From assembly GCA_032164245.1 (NCBI GenBank), contig JAVMKO010000009.1, forward strand, positions 77,881,212 to 77,945,211: DNA of 64,000 bases, in the 5' to 3' direction. The translations under genes and the position numbers were made by a program. The DNA comes from Sternotherus odoratus. Its lineage: Eukaryota; Chordata; Testudines; Kinosternidae. Positions 45,870 through 56,925 of the stretch are shown here, one piece after another. A model generated the notes under the pieces. It was not told where the DNA came from. It saw only the letters and a list, made by a program, of their open reading frames with translations, and did not search any database. How positions within the stretch are numbered: position 1 is the first letter of the stretch; each line of letters begins with the position of its first letter.

Positions 45870-46050
45870 AGTAGGGAGTGTGGTTCTAAGATTTAGAACA
45901 AGAGACGAGGAATCAGGACTCCTGATTATGATGCGTCACTAGGAGTGGTGTTGTCACATTATACTACATGTGATTATGGTATAGTTGACTACACCCTACA
46001 GTGACTATGGCCCCACGCAGATCACCTAATTTCTCTATGGCTCTGTTGAC
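45870..46050 (+). repeat. MIR-type SINE, diverged
   Basis: GAGTGTGGTTCTAAGATTTAG, then GAGGAATCAGGACTCCTGAT and much later GCAGATCACCTAATTTCTC then TATGGCTCTG follow the MIR order ('...actcaggagacctgggttc...aagtcacttaacctctctgtgcctc'). Confidence 0.5.
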
Positions 46051-46088
46051 ATAAAATGACTATAAATGACTATAAATGACTATAAATA
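46051..46088. repeat. 10-bp tandem repeat
   Basis: The unit TATAAATGAC occurs about 3.5 times in a row. Confidence 0.9.
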
Positions 46089-46289
46089 ATAATACAGAAG
46101 CTTGCACAAAGGAACAATCTATTTAGGAAGCTTATCTCAAGAGATCACCCCAAATTATATTCAAACGTCATTAATATGTTTCTGTTCCACCTTTATTAGA
46201 GTTCCTTCTCCAGAAACAACTCAGTTTTGTCACTCCTTTGAGTGGTCACTTATGACACGTTTCCCTGGAATTGTCATGGAACACAGAAG

Positions 46290-46427
46290 TTACAAAGAGT
46301 CCTGTGGCACCTTAAAGACTAACTAAAGTATTGAAGCATAAGCTTTCGTGGGCTAATACCCACTTCGTCAGATGCATGCAGTGGAATACAATATGCAGTG
46401 TTCTTGGTTGAACACACTGCATATTGT
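46290..46427 (-). mobile_element. Penelope-type terminus, minus strand, with snap-back 5' end
   Basis: Read on the minus strand the element goes from a CACTGCATGCAT leader through the hammerhead-like core to GCTTCAATAC, TTTAGTTAGTCTTTAAGG and TGCCACAGGACTCTTTG. Its truncated end at high coordinates folds back: ACAATATGCAGTG at 46388-46400 and CACTGCATATTGT at 46415-46427 are perfect complements. The insertion shares diagnostic bases (GCTTCAATACTTTAG) with the fold-back copy at 34852-35021. No target duplication was found. Confidence 0.8.
46334..46371 (-). ncRNA. Hammerhead-ribozyme-like motif, best-preserved copy
   Basis: On the minus strand: CTGACGA (46371-46365), an extra A, stem II GTGGG/CCCAC with a 6-nt loop (46363-46348), GAAA (46347-46344), stem III GC-UUAU-GC (46343-46336), then UU at the expected cleavage position. 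This is the complete order of a hammerhead core with all core boxes intact. Two deviations weaken it. There is one extra A between CUGACGA and stem II, and stem I is not clearly paired. It lies in the transcription sense of AFF2. Hammerheads are documented in Penelope-like elements, but activity here is unproven. Confidence 0.5.
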
Positions 46428-48077
46428 AAGAGAGAAAATATATTTTTATATAACCTATTCTCTGTTCTCCTTATAGGCTTGCGTGCTGTAAATTAACTTG
46501 GTTAAACCTTTGTGGTAATGACTTGCAGACTGTAATATCTTTCCTGGGAAGAGGTTTCAGAATTGAACCAGCCCTCTGGAACACACTGTCAACATTGAGA
46601 GTTACACTGTGACTGGACTAAGCACACAATAGGGCTTTAGTTCTGCAGAAAGTTAATATTGCTGTGGTATTTCACTGATTTATCTGCCTCGATGTGCACT
46701 TAGATTTGCTTGGTAATGTGGATTTGCCAAATTACGCTAATATAAATCAAGGCTTATTGTGTTGGGACACTTTTTTCCCCTGGTTTATTTCTTACAGCTG
46801 TATTATTTGTATGTGGTATTTTTCTCCGTTTGCTTTCTGCAATGTGTCTGGTATAACAGGATTTCGGTTTAATATAATGCATTAGGTTGAGGATGTGTAC
46901 TGTCTAGTTTGTGAGAAGCCGGTGAAATTTTCCTGAGAAATAAATGCATGCCCTGGAGCCATTTTTGCAAAATACTAAATGGTAAACAATTACAATGCTT
47001 ATGCTAAACTACATGTTAACAGCTGCATGTATTACAGAGTGACACGCAGAACACTGACACAGCTGAGTCTGTACATAATATACTTAAACCCATATTTCAA
47101 AGCTTGTAACATACCAACATGCAAATTAATAAATTCTTCTTTCCAAATGTCACCGGCATGGTGATTTCCTGCCAGCCTGAGTGTCATTTTCCCCAAGCAG
47201 TAAAAGTAACACAGTCAATCTCCTCTGAATCCTATCTCCCCTGTTTCCTGCAGGGTCCCTGGGAGTTTATTATTCATATTCAGAAAGCTGTATGCAGTAG
47301 CCCTTTGGGGATGTATATTAATGAAGAAATTTTCTCATGCCAGAGTTGCCTCTTTATTGGAGTACGAAGGGTACAGTCTGTTCTGTAGGCTTTTTAATTT
47401 CTCATAATTAACCCTGCCAGAATTAACATCAGTGGCATCACTGACAGCAAATTAAAGAAGCCACATAGGCAGAGTTGATTTCCTTTCTTTCTCTAGTCTC
47501 CTCTCTCCTTTTTCCCCCTCCTATGTGTTTGTGTTTAAAGAGAAAGTTCTCAGAGTCTGTCAAGATGATTGTCTTGTCATTGCACTAAGAGCCCTGCTGG
47601 GATAGGTATGATTAGAGCATTTTCAGACTTCCCTGCCACTAATACCAACCTATTTCAACTCTTAACTGGCCACGTGCCATGTAGATTTGTGGCAAAGATC
47701 CCTGGTTTCCGTTTCTTTTGCTCTACGAGGTACAATGGTTCACCTGATCTCCACTGCGAGCTGATGGAACAAAGATCTAAAGTGCATTGTGGTAATCTGA
47801 CAGGCTTTTCTCCTAACAATATATTAAACGATAGATCATCTGTGCCTTGAACCACTTCAATCTAGCTTCATATCCACCCTTTTTAACCATTCTGAACAGA
47901 TGATGAAAACAGACTATGAACAACAATCTACCCAAACAAACAAGTTTTCCTTCTGTTAAGCCAGTAAGAAATGTGTTATGTTTTGATATTTCTGCAGTCA
48001 CTTAAAATACAGAATTTCACAGAAGGAGAAGTGTATGTACTACTCAATTTTCTACTAGATTTTATTTGTCACATCTA
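46428..48077. other. Intronic sequence, repeat-poor
   Basis: About 1.6 kb with no familiar transposons. The part at 47250-47460 contains TTTAATTTCTCATAATTAAC and further AT-rich homeodomain-like motifs. It could be conserved non-coding DNA, a guess only. No coding frame has recognisable motifs. Confidence 0.45.
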
Positions 48078-48325
48078 AGGCCTGAGCTACACTGGTGATG
48101 GGGCCATTTCAAACTAAGATACGCAACTTCAGCTATGCTATTTGCGTAGCTGAAGTCGAAGCATCTCAGTTTGACTTACCTGGACGTCCTCACAGCGGCA
48201 AGTCGACCGCGGCGGCTCCCCCGTTGACTCCGCTTACTCCTCTTGCAGAGCTGGAGTTCCGGAGTCGACTAAACATGATAAATCAATCCCCGATACATCA
48301 AACACTACCCGCCAATCCAGGTAGC
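48078..48325 (-). mobile_element. Palindromic MITE, second copy of the 42341 family
   Basis: AGGCCTGAGCTACACTGG, then the hairpin ACTTCAGCTATGC...GCGTAGCTGAAGT (about 48128-48156), then GATAAATCAATCCCCGAT and CACTACCCGCCAATCC. This is the element of 42341-42667 read in reverse. It keeps the second hairpin better, while its 23-bp hairpin has decayed. Confidence 0.7.
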
Positions 48326-48408
48326 AAAGTAAAAATTTGGCAAGACTGCTGTTGTAAACTTAGTGGATGTACTTTAAAATCCTGTTAAATCCATTCATCC
48401 ACCCATCA

Positions 48409-48529
48409 TAGTGTGACTAGGTAGCAAGTGTGAGAAATTGGGACCGGGAGGGGAGAATAGTTGACTATATAAAACAAATCTCTGAATACTGGGACTGTCC
48501 CTATAAAATTGCAACATTCAGTCATCCTA
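48409..48529 (-). mobile_element. MITE, AGGGTGACCAGA family, reverse copy
   Basis: TAGTGTGACTAG at the left and CAGTCATCCTA at the right are the decayed terminal repeats. The interior GGGACTGTCCCTATAAAATT is the reverse of the element at 21185-21308. Confidence 0.65.
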
Positions 48530-49460
48530 AGGCATGAATTCCTCTAGAAATCATGCATCCTGATCATTCTCTTTCCCCTAATTTAATCACAATAAACCCT
48601 TTATCTGCAAACTTTCCCCATGAACAACAGGTTGTGATCATGTTCCCTGATTGCTTTCAAGTTATTAACTACACCACATATTCATCCTTCCAAGGAACCA
48701 TGCCAGGACTACCATGTATTTCACAGCCTGTAGGTATAATTGCCTGTCACTTCCTTAGCAGTGTTATACACTGCACTACCGCCTTGTGCTCCTTGTTGGT
48801 ACTTTATGCCTTTTTTGCAAGGTTTTGGACCCTGACTATTATGTTCCAGGCTTGAAACAGCTGAATGGACTTTACAATGTTAACTTTACTCTTAATGGTC
48901 ATGTAAATATTGCTAGAAAATGGGCAGAGAGAGGTCCCCTACTTGGCACATATCAATCCAAAGATTTGATGGCCCAGTATGTAGAACAGGGATCTCCGTG
49001 AACAACTGGTATAAGTCAGGGAGAACACAGTCATTATGAACACAATGGTGTCAGCTAACAGAAGTCCTCGTCAAAATGCAGATTGCACTGTAGAACATAA
49101 CAGTTGGTATAGCCTTGGGAATATGCCAATCAGACTGCTATGGAGTGCTCAGCATTGCTATCCAACTTGATGGGCAGTGTTAGAAAACGATCTAGAAGTA
49201 ATTCTCCTTTGCCAGAGGGGAGAACCTGATTTACATTCAGGCTGCAAGTAGCAAGGAGATTGTGGATTACCTCTTACTTGAGACATGTAGGTAGGAGAGT
49301 AGCTTCAGCAGCTGGAGACTGCAAACGTCAACATAGTATAGTTCAATGAGAAGCAAGCAAAGCCCTAGAGCCCATCAAGCAACTTTGTGTAATCAAGCCA
49401 GGAACTGGACAATTGGGAAGCAATGACAAAGATGTCTTCATATGGTTTTACTATATTCAA
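48530..49460. other. Intronic sequence, nothing recognised
   Basis: No supported feature. Confidence 0.45.
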
Positions 49461-50479
49461 TTTACTCCTGGGGGCATTCTGTGCCACTGTGCAAGCGCAG
49501 AATTAACATCCCCCACAGATTCTGATGGGAAGGTGAAGAGAAGCTGAGAGGGGTCAAGCTGCAATTACATCTTTCACCCACCAGGGACTGATGTGGCACC
49601 AGAAGAGAGGGCAGCTGGCTCACAGGCAGGAGCAGTCAGCTGTGGAGAGGTAGGGAGAAGAACCTGCTTTCCTCACAGCACCTTGCCCGTGGATGCAGGT
49701 GAGGCAGCACAGGACATGGAGGGTGGGGACAGGGTGGGGTACACAGGACTAGTGGGGGGGGGGTCACACAGGCTGGGGTTCAGAAGGGCTAGTGAGGGGA
49801 CAGACTAGGGCAGGACAGAGGAGCTAGTGGCGTGACAATATTGAGTTAGGGGCTGAATGGGAGTTGGGGAGCAGGGACCCATGGGGACAAGGGCAGCTAT
49901 GCCTGGCTACATGAGGGTGCAGGGCCACATTGAAACAGGAGGCAGTGGGGGTGCATGGACACACGGAGACAGGGGCAGATGTGCCTGACTGAATGGGAGA
50001 GGCTAGAGAGCCAGGGTTTGCATGAGGAAGGCTCCTCAACTCCAAAAAACCCAAAACTGTTCCATACTTCTCACCCACACACCCAACAACCCTCCATGTT
50101 TACACCCAGGCTCCTTCCCAGCAATTACTTCTCTCTCCCTCAGCTCCTCCATTACCGAAGACTCACCACAGCCTTTGAACAGTTTCTGAGAGTTTCCAGA
50201 ACTATGTTTCTGGAAGTAGTGCAAATGAATTATTACTGAACGGTCTCTATTAATATGAATGGTAAGGAATCGATTTGTCAGAAAAACATATCCTGAATGG
50301 TTTTTGTTGTCTGTATTGTTACAGACATACTTGTTGATCGGTATTTTGAAATAAATTACTAAAATAATTGAAACAGCCATGATTATATTGTGTTACTTTG
50401 ACAAATAAAATGTGCAGAATTTTAAAATATTGTGTGCAGAATTTTTTATTTTTTGGCACAGAATTCCTGCAGGAGTAAA
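49461..50479. mobile_element. DNA transposon, 1-kb non-autonomous, with terminal inverted repeats
   Basis: The left end TTTACTCCTGGGGGCATTCT, continuing GTGCCA, is mirrored by TGGCACAGAATTCCTGCAGG then AGTAAA on the right, giving about 25 bp of inverted repeat with a few mismatches. The right third (50170-50479) is AT-rich with GTTTCTGGAAGTAGTGCAA and GACAAATAAAATGTGCAGAA, which I recognise from a common sauropsid repeat. The left part (49590-50000) is G-rich and low in complexity. Short frames there are not genes. The flanking target duplication is unclear, so the superfamily is undecided. Confidence 0.7.
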
Positions 50480-50869
50480 ATTAAAGCATTACATACTCAA
50501 TGATTATTTCATGGCTAGCATAAGAGGGTAGACTATAATAGCCAACAACCAAAAAGCAATCTTTAGGTACCATATTAAAATATCCATTTGCGGTAAGTAA
50601 GCAGTTGCTTATGTGCCTTAGCACCAACTATTTGCACAAAGATCATAATTTTATGCATGGTCCACTATATGTGCCTGAGCATAAAATGAAATGGTGACCT
50701 ACACGTAAAGGTTTATTTGCAAATATTGTACACCCATTATCTGAGAGTTGCTTTCATTCTAGGCAATTCAATGCTCCTCTTCTGCAGACAGAAATAAGGA
50801 AACTTCTATGGTATCCTATGTAAATGTCCTGTAAAGTGCTGTGTCTGCACTTCTGATTCTATAGATAAA

Positions 50870-51025
50870 ATTCTGAACTCTCATTTACTCTAAGACTACT
50901 TTGCACCATTTTGGCAGTGTAAAGAAACTGTAAAGTGAGTGTAAATTACATTTATACTCTCTTTGAGACCCTTTTACTCTGCCAAAGTGGTGCGCAATGG
51001 ACTTGGTGATAATTAGGCTCAAGGA
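50870..51025. repeat. Miniature interspersed repeat, second copy of the 61-210 type
   Basis: TTTGCACCATTTTGGCAGTG, then TAAAGAAACTGTAAAG, TAAATTACATTTATACTCTC and CTTTTACTCTGCCAAAGTGG form an imperfect palindrome. Block order matches 61-210. Confidence 0.5.
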
Positions 51026-52870
51026 ATAAGCAATAGCTTTTATTTTACTAGTGTGGGGGCGGAGGGTAAATATTCCGTCCTATCACGGTGCCCCAAAATG
51101 CTAAACTGATGAAGCCAAATGCATGTGTTGCCCAAAAGAGGCTGCAAGACACATGTCAAAGAAGCCTTTGCCACTGTTCTCCCCATAGAGCAATACATAC
51201 AGGCTAAATAGAACAGTGTTAGTTAAAAGTGGATTCCACTTTGTTAGACATGAATAATTGTCACTAACGTGCAGTGCAATCCAGGAGTGGAATTCATGTA
51301 AATGGGCATGTGTTTCAGTTTGAATGTACAATCTGCAGCTTCTTGCAACACAGCAGGTGTGGCAGCATGCAAAGCTCCTTCCTGGTCTACTGGAAAGAAA
51401 AGGGAGGGGAGGGTAGAATCAGAGACTGAAAGAGATGAGCGCAACTTGGGAAGATGTGGCTGAAATAGCAGACTCCCAGTTGAGAAAAAGTGAGAGCCAA
51501 CAGAAAGAACCAAATGTGGCTCAGGATAGCAGCTCTTATTTTTTCCCCCGTGTGGTCATTATTGCTGCAGGGGTGTCTGGTTTCTTCTGGTAGTAAGATG
51601 TCTTGCACACGTAATTAACAATACTGGACCAGATGCTTGGTCCTGCTTCAGCTTCTCTATATTGCTCGAGCAGTGCCAAGAGGCATTTAGCTCATTTAAC
51701 CAGCCTCCTGAGGACTCCTCGAAGCAAACAAAACTGTTAGGCAGAGCCATGATCATGTAGGGAAGGAGCAGTCTCGGGGACTGACAGAGACCTGAAAGTC
51801 CTCTGATCATTCATATAAGTTTTCGATAGCCATCCAGCTATTGGGCTGGCCCTCTCAACTCTGTGATCATCTCCAATCAGATGTTTTATAGAGTGATGAG
51901 GAACATCAAATGCAAGATTTCAAGCGTCTCTGATAGAGCTGGAGAGAGAGGACAGCGCTTTGGCCTGTTGTGGCAGCTTTGCACCAGTAGAGAATTTGGA
52001 AAGTTTAGAGAGATCCCCAGCATTGGGGGGCCGAGAGAGAAGAGAGTCCCAGAATCCTGGTGATGCCTGTTGATAGCTGTTGCAGTTTAGACCAGTTTTC
52101 ATGCTGCTCTAATCTGAGGCAGGGGATTGGCCCATTGTTCAACTGGCTGAGGACTGGAGGGACACAAAATTACACCGGCTTTCTTTTCCCTCCTTTGATC
52201 TTGTCAGGAGTGCAGCTCAACTAGACCAGAGAATTTGGCCCATAGAAAGTAATGAATGCAAAACAATTCAGAGCCAGAAGCACTGCATTCAGCTAGGTAA
52301 TTGGGCCACAAAATGGAAAGTGAGGTTTAAGGTCCACAGATAGACAACTTGATTGGGGAGGGGGGGTTGGAGAGTAGCAAATCAGAAGAGAGCACATATT
52401 AAATGGAACGGTCATACCATGCACTGAGGGATCAAGAAGCATATTTAGGGTTTAGAGTAGAAAAATCTTAGAAACTATCCATTCTGTATATAGCTGCAGT
52501 AAAAGGGAAAGCAACAAGGACACAAAAATGCATCAACAGAGGGGTGAATACAAATCAAAAGCAGCAAGATTCTTTCTGTAATAAGCACTTCACAAGAAGA
52601 ATCCTGGTCCTCAGTTTTAATCACCTCTTATGTTACATATTTTTCCCTTAGACTGGGTGCAACATAAGACACCCAAGGTTGTTCAAGGCTTGTAAGAAAA
52701 TCTGTTATCAAGACGGGCCGAAGTGGTTGAATTTATTCTTGCTAGAGAAGAGATAACTTTGAAGTGACAGAATAGAAAGTATTTCATTTCATTTTCAGTG
52801 CATTTTAGATATTATACAATGGGATTTTTTTAAAAAAACAAGTGGATATAATCTCAAATTTGGAAATAAT
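51026..52870. other. Intronic sequence, nothing recognised
   Basis: Contains a G-run near 52361-52373. Short frames at 51244-51810 and 51863-52102 have no recognisable motif. Confidence 0.45.
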
Positions 52871-52960
52871 GGGCCAATATCTGCTGTCAATTACAGCCAT
52901 GAAACTCCTGTGGACTTCAATGAGAGCCACAAGTGTGCAGGGAATGGGAGAATCTGGCTT
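52871..52960. mobile_element. Short palindromic MITE
   Basis: GGGCCAATATCTGCTGTCAA on the left and GAATGGGAGAATCTGGC on the right, with CCTGTGGACTTCAATGAGAG at the centre. Confidence 0.5.
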
Positions 52961-54537
52961 ACACAATATAAGGATAACCATTTCACTCAAAGAATAATGA
53001 ACATACCATAATACGCTGCCAAGTAGCATTATCGCCACAACGCCTCAATGAGTTTTTGAAACAGACTGATATTTTTATTAGGGGAGTTCAGACTGAAGTA
53101 CAGGATGAGAAAATGGTAAAAAGGGACAAACTCACTAGGCCAAGTGGCCTTTTGATGTCCATAAATTGCTAATTGTATTTCTAATTAATTTCGCCATTCA
53201 GCCAAGAAGCAAAGAACAGAGACTTTAGAGTTTGCTCTGAACTCGGTAGAGACTGTGAAGACTTGGACAAATAATAGTATAAAATGGTTTATGAAACCAG
53301 AGGGTTTATGGTCTATAAATAACTTCCATGTATTTTTTATTCTTTACACGTACCATATTACTGAGGACTGGATGATAGCTTTTCACTGCTGCCTGGTTGA
53401 CTTCTTCCAGATACACACCCAAGGTAATGACGATATTGATCCTGGAGACACAATTTTTGCGACAGATAAAAAAGCCACACAACTGGCTTAACAGAATGGG
53501 GCTAGCAACGTGGTGGCAAAGCTTTGGTCCTTTAAGTGAATAGCAATTGGTTTAAAATCCTACATCCTAATATCTTCAGAGGTCTGGAACAGCGGTAGAA
53601 AAGAATAAGACATCTAGAAATGACTTAGGGCGGCCAGCACAGCTAGCACTTTAATGTGCAACCACATGAATTTGATCTAAATCTGTTATTAATCGGATTA
53701 TATATCTATCTATATATATATTTGTGTGTGTGCATCATAGTAGCTCAGTGACAACACGAGACTGACTAAGCAAATGTTTCTGATCTTTAGGGCTAAACCA
53801 TTCTTTTTTGGCTAAAATGTATGCTTCAAAACGTGCCTAATTTCTGAAATCCATGTATGTGACACCGCTTGGGTTTCCATGACTACTGCTCTGAAAACCA
53901 TATTAATTATTCAAGAGGTCCATGCCATTCTCCATTCATTCCATAAGGAATGCTGGGAAACACAGCCTGCCTTTATGGAAGGATACAGATAGTTTAAGGA
54001 CTGCATGGCTCCACATTCCACAGATGTTTCCTTACAGCTCCATGACATTTACATGAGGAAAGTCCATAAATATTATTTAAACACTTTGGTACATGAGTCA
54101 AACAAAAATCTTTTACCCTCGCTTTTTATATTTCGGGAAAATATGCTTTAACTGTAGTCTATCATCCTGATATAATCCTGTTTTAAACAAAGTCAACTAG
54201 CTCGCATGCAGCAGGGATTAGACTCCAGTGTTTTTCTAAAGGATGCAGTTTCAAATTGTGAAACTTTCATTAAATCAAATTTTGCACTTCAGCTGTGGTT
54301 AAGCACCTGTTTCCCATATCTGTTGATCTCTGTATGGTTTCATAGCCATCATCAATGTAGGCAGCACTCTTCGTAGGTAACATTAGCAAAATACATTCTA
54401 ACGAGGCGAGGAATGTCTGTGTTCAAGTAATACATACCACCGCTGGCTTTCTGACACAGCTAAACCATCAGTGCCAATCATTTAATAGAGCAGCAAAGAT
54501 GCATTACAGGAGCAATTATAGAGAAGAAAAGGTAGTG
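52961..54537. other. Intronic sequence, nothing recognised
   Basis: A short (TATC)/(TA) microsatellite lies at 53700-53720. The sequence is otherwise AT-rich and unrecognised. Confidence 0.5.
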
Positions 54538-54637
54538 AGCCAGATTCCCCTTTCAGTGGCACCGGTATAAATCTGCAGCAAAACAAACAGCATTACCCCA
54601 GATTTACACCTGAGTGACTGAAAGCGTAATCTGGTCC
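54538..54637. mobile_element. Short palindromic MITE (CAGATT/AATCTG ends)
   Basis: AGCCAGATTCCCCTTTCAGT then GGCACCGGTATAAATCTG on the left, and CAGATTTACACCTGAGTGAC then TGAAAGCGTAATCTGG on the right, are mirror images over about 40 bp. It resembles the element at 60081-60186. Confidence 0.65.
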
Positions 54638-55129
54638 AGCATCAATCTTCAGAACACTGAGTCACTTGAGATGTCAAAGCTGGCATACATGTAATACTCA
54701 AACAATCCCCGGAGAAAAGGCCTGTAGAATGTAATAGAGAACAACAACCACCTTTCTGCAGAATTTTTAAAGCCAGACTACAGTACAGAATTCTATCACT
54801 ACTGTGGATACTAAATCTCTATTAAATGTGATCGGATTCTTTAAAAGCCCACAGAAAGGTTGTCATTCTCTATTAATTTCTACAGGTTTAGAGGATTTAG
54901 GTTTACGCAGAACTCTAATTTTTCTTCTAAAACCCCATTGGTTTCATCTCTATTAAATTCTATATGACTTTTCCATAAGGGGGTGCTTATGGTATTAGAA
55001 ATGAGCAAAAGGCATAAGGTTTAAATCTGATTTTGGAGGTGAATCAAAATTTCTCCAAACTCCGAAGATGGCCGGGGGGTGGGAGGGATTGTTCCTGTGT
55101 CCCAATTCAAGCCCATATCTACTACTAGC
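54638..55129. other. Intronic sequence, nothing recognised
   Basis: No supported feature apart from a short G-run near 55073-55080. Confidence 0.45.
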
Positions 55130-55880
55130 AAAAATACCCGGCGTTGCTCGGGGCCGTCGGAGGTGGGGAGGGGGCAGAGAGCTGAGCGAGTGAGGGGTCC
55201 GTTGGAGGGGGGAGGGGGCAGAGAGAAAACCTGACACCCCCACCTCACCCCCCGACCAAACCCGACACCCCCACCTCACTTACCCCTCGACCAACCCCGA
55301 CTCACATTTTCACCCTCCCACCCAAACCCAACACCCCCACGTCACCCCCTACCAACCCCAACACCCCCTGACCAACACCCACACCTCACCCCCATTAGAC
55401 CAAACCTGACACACCCACCTCACTTTCCCCCCCAACCAAACCCGACACCCCTACCAACCACCAAACAAACCCGACACCCACACCTCACTTACCCCTTGAC
55501 CAACCCTGACCCCCCTTCTCACCCCCCCCAAACAAACCCAACACCCCCACCTTACTCCCCCACCAAACCCAACACCCCCTGACCAACCCCAACCCCCACA
55601 CCTCACCCCTCACCCACCCCAACACCTTCCCACTCCCCCAGACCAAACCCAACACCCCCGGCTCACTTACCCCCCGACCAAACCCGTCAGCCCTACCTCA
55701 CTTACCCTATAACCAAACCCAACTCGGGTCAGTCGGAGGTGGGGAGGGGGCAGAGAGCTGAGCGAGTGCGGGGTCCATTGGAGGGGGGAGGGGGCAGAGA
55801 GCTCAGCGAGTCCGGGGTCTGTTGGAGGGGGGAGGGGGCAGAGAGCTAAACGAGTACAGGGTCCATTGGAGGGGGGTATT
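55130..55880. repeat. G-rich/C-rich minisatellite pair
   Basis: A G-rich unit of about 60 bp (GGAGGTGGGGAGGGGGCAGA, GAGCTGAGCGAGTG, GGGTCCGTTGGAGG) occurs at 55151-55220 and again three times at 55733-55877. Between them, 55227-55725 is a C/A-rich array built on CCAAACCCGACACCCCCACC and TCACTTACCCC with hardly any G on the plus strand. Frames through it are compositional artefacts. Confidence 0.85.
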
Positions 55881-56150
55881 ATGACATCATAACTATGTCA
55901 CAGAGAACAGCAGCTGCCCAACTGATGTGATTGGCCTTTAAAGAATTTCACCCCGGGGGGCGTCAGAGGTGAGATTTGAAAATTTTTTGACTCTTACCCT
56001 GATTAGGACCCTAAGACCTATAACTGTACCAAATTTCAAGTCTCTAGCTCAAATGGTGTGGAAGGAGTAAGTGAACGTACATACACGCATACATACACGC
56101 ATACACGCACACATGCACCATGTGACTTTTTTATATATAGATTTATATAT
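55881..56150 (+). repeat. Tail of unclassified interspersed repeat
   Basis: AATTTCACCCCGGGGGGCGT, then ACCTATAACTGTACCAAATT and TCAAGTCTCTAGCTCAAATG are followed by CATACACG simple repeats (56081-56110) and TTTTTTATATATAGATTTA. Together with AAAAATACCCGGCGTTGCTC at 55130 this looks like one dispersed element whose centre has been replaced by the minisatellite. I cannot name the family. Confidence 0.5.
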
Positions 56151-56689
56151 TGATAATGATATATTCACACACATGTATCTAATAATGTCACTAAACTAAA
56201 TACTATAACTTAAAGGGACACAGCCAAACTGAAACTTATTCGACTGAGAAAGAGTTTAACGCACTTTCAGAAATCACACCTATCCATAAGTCCATCTATC
56301 AGTTTTTGTTTGTATAACCATTTCCCTATTTTCAATGCATCTGTTCACTCTCCTGTTGGTATGTGGAAGACACACCCAAACAATAAGGAAAAGTGTGGAC
56401 CCCAGCCAAAGTCCATGCCCTTTGGCTCAAACCTTGACCAACTATATACAAAGTTCAATCACATACAAGAGGTGAGCAAACTAAAAAGGAGAGAAGTACT
56501 TTCTGCAACCTCTGACAGCTACAAGTAAGAGCTAGGATTACTGCAACCATACTATTTCACAATGTCCAGAGAGAAGTATGATTTTTAAGGTGAGAGTGTC
56601 CCTTTTTACACCTATTACTATACAAACGTTTATTTATGCAACGTTGCTGTGGATTCTGTAATGAATATATTATAGTGGAATAAAAGAAC

Positions 56690-56925
56690 ACTGGACTGAG
56701 AACCAGGAGACATTGATTTTCTTTCTGGCTCTACCATGGACTTGCCTCTCTCTTTGTCCACTCACCTTTTGTTTGTCTTGTCTATTTAGATGGTAAGATC
56801 ATTGCGACAAGGACTCTCTCTCTCACTTTGTGTACATATAACACCTAGCATAATGGATCCCTACCTTACTCAAGTATCTTGGCATTGCTATAATAAGCAG
56901 CAATAATAATTTCAGACTCCTAGTT
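56690..56925 (+). mobile_element. MIR-type SINE with L2-like tail
   Basis: ACACTGGACTGAGAACCAGG then AGACATTGA, CTGGCTCTACCATGGACTTG, ATGGTAAGATCATTGCGACA, AGGACTCTCTCTCTCAC and CACCTAGCATAATGGATCCC, ending in AATAATAAT. This is close to a complete head-to-tail SINE of this type. Confidence 0.75.
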
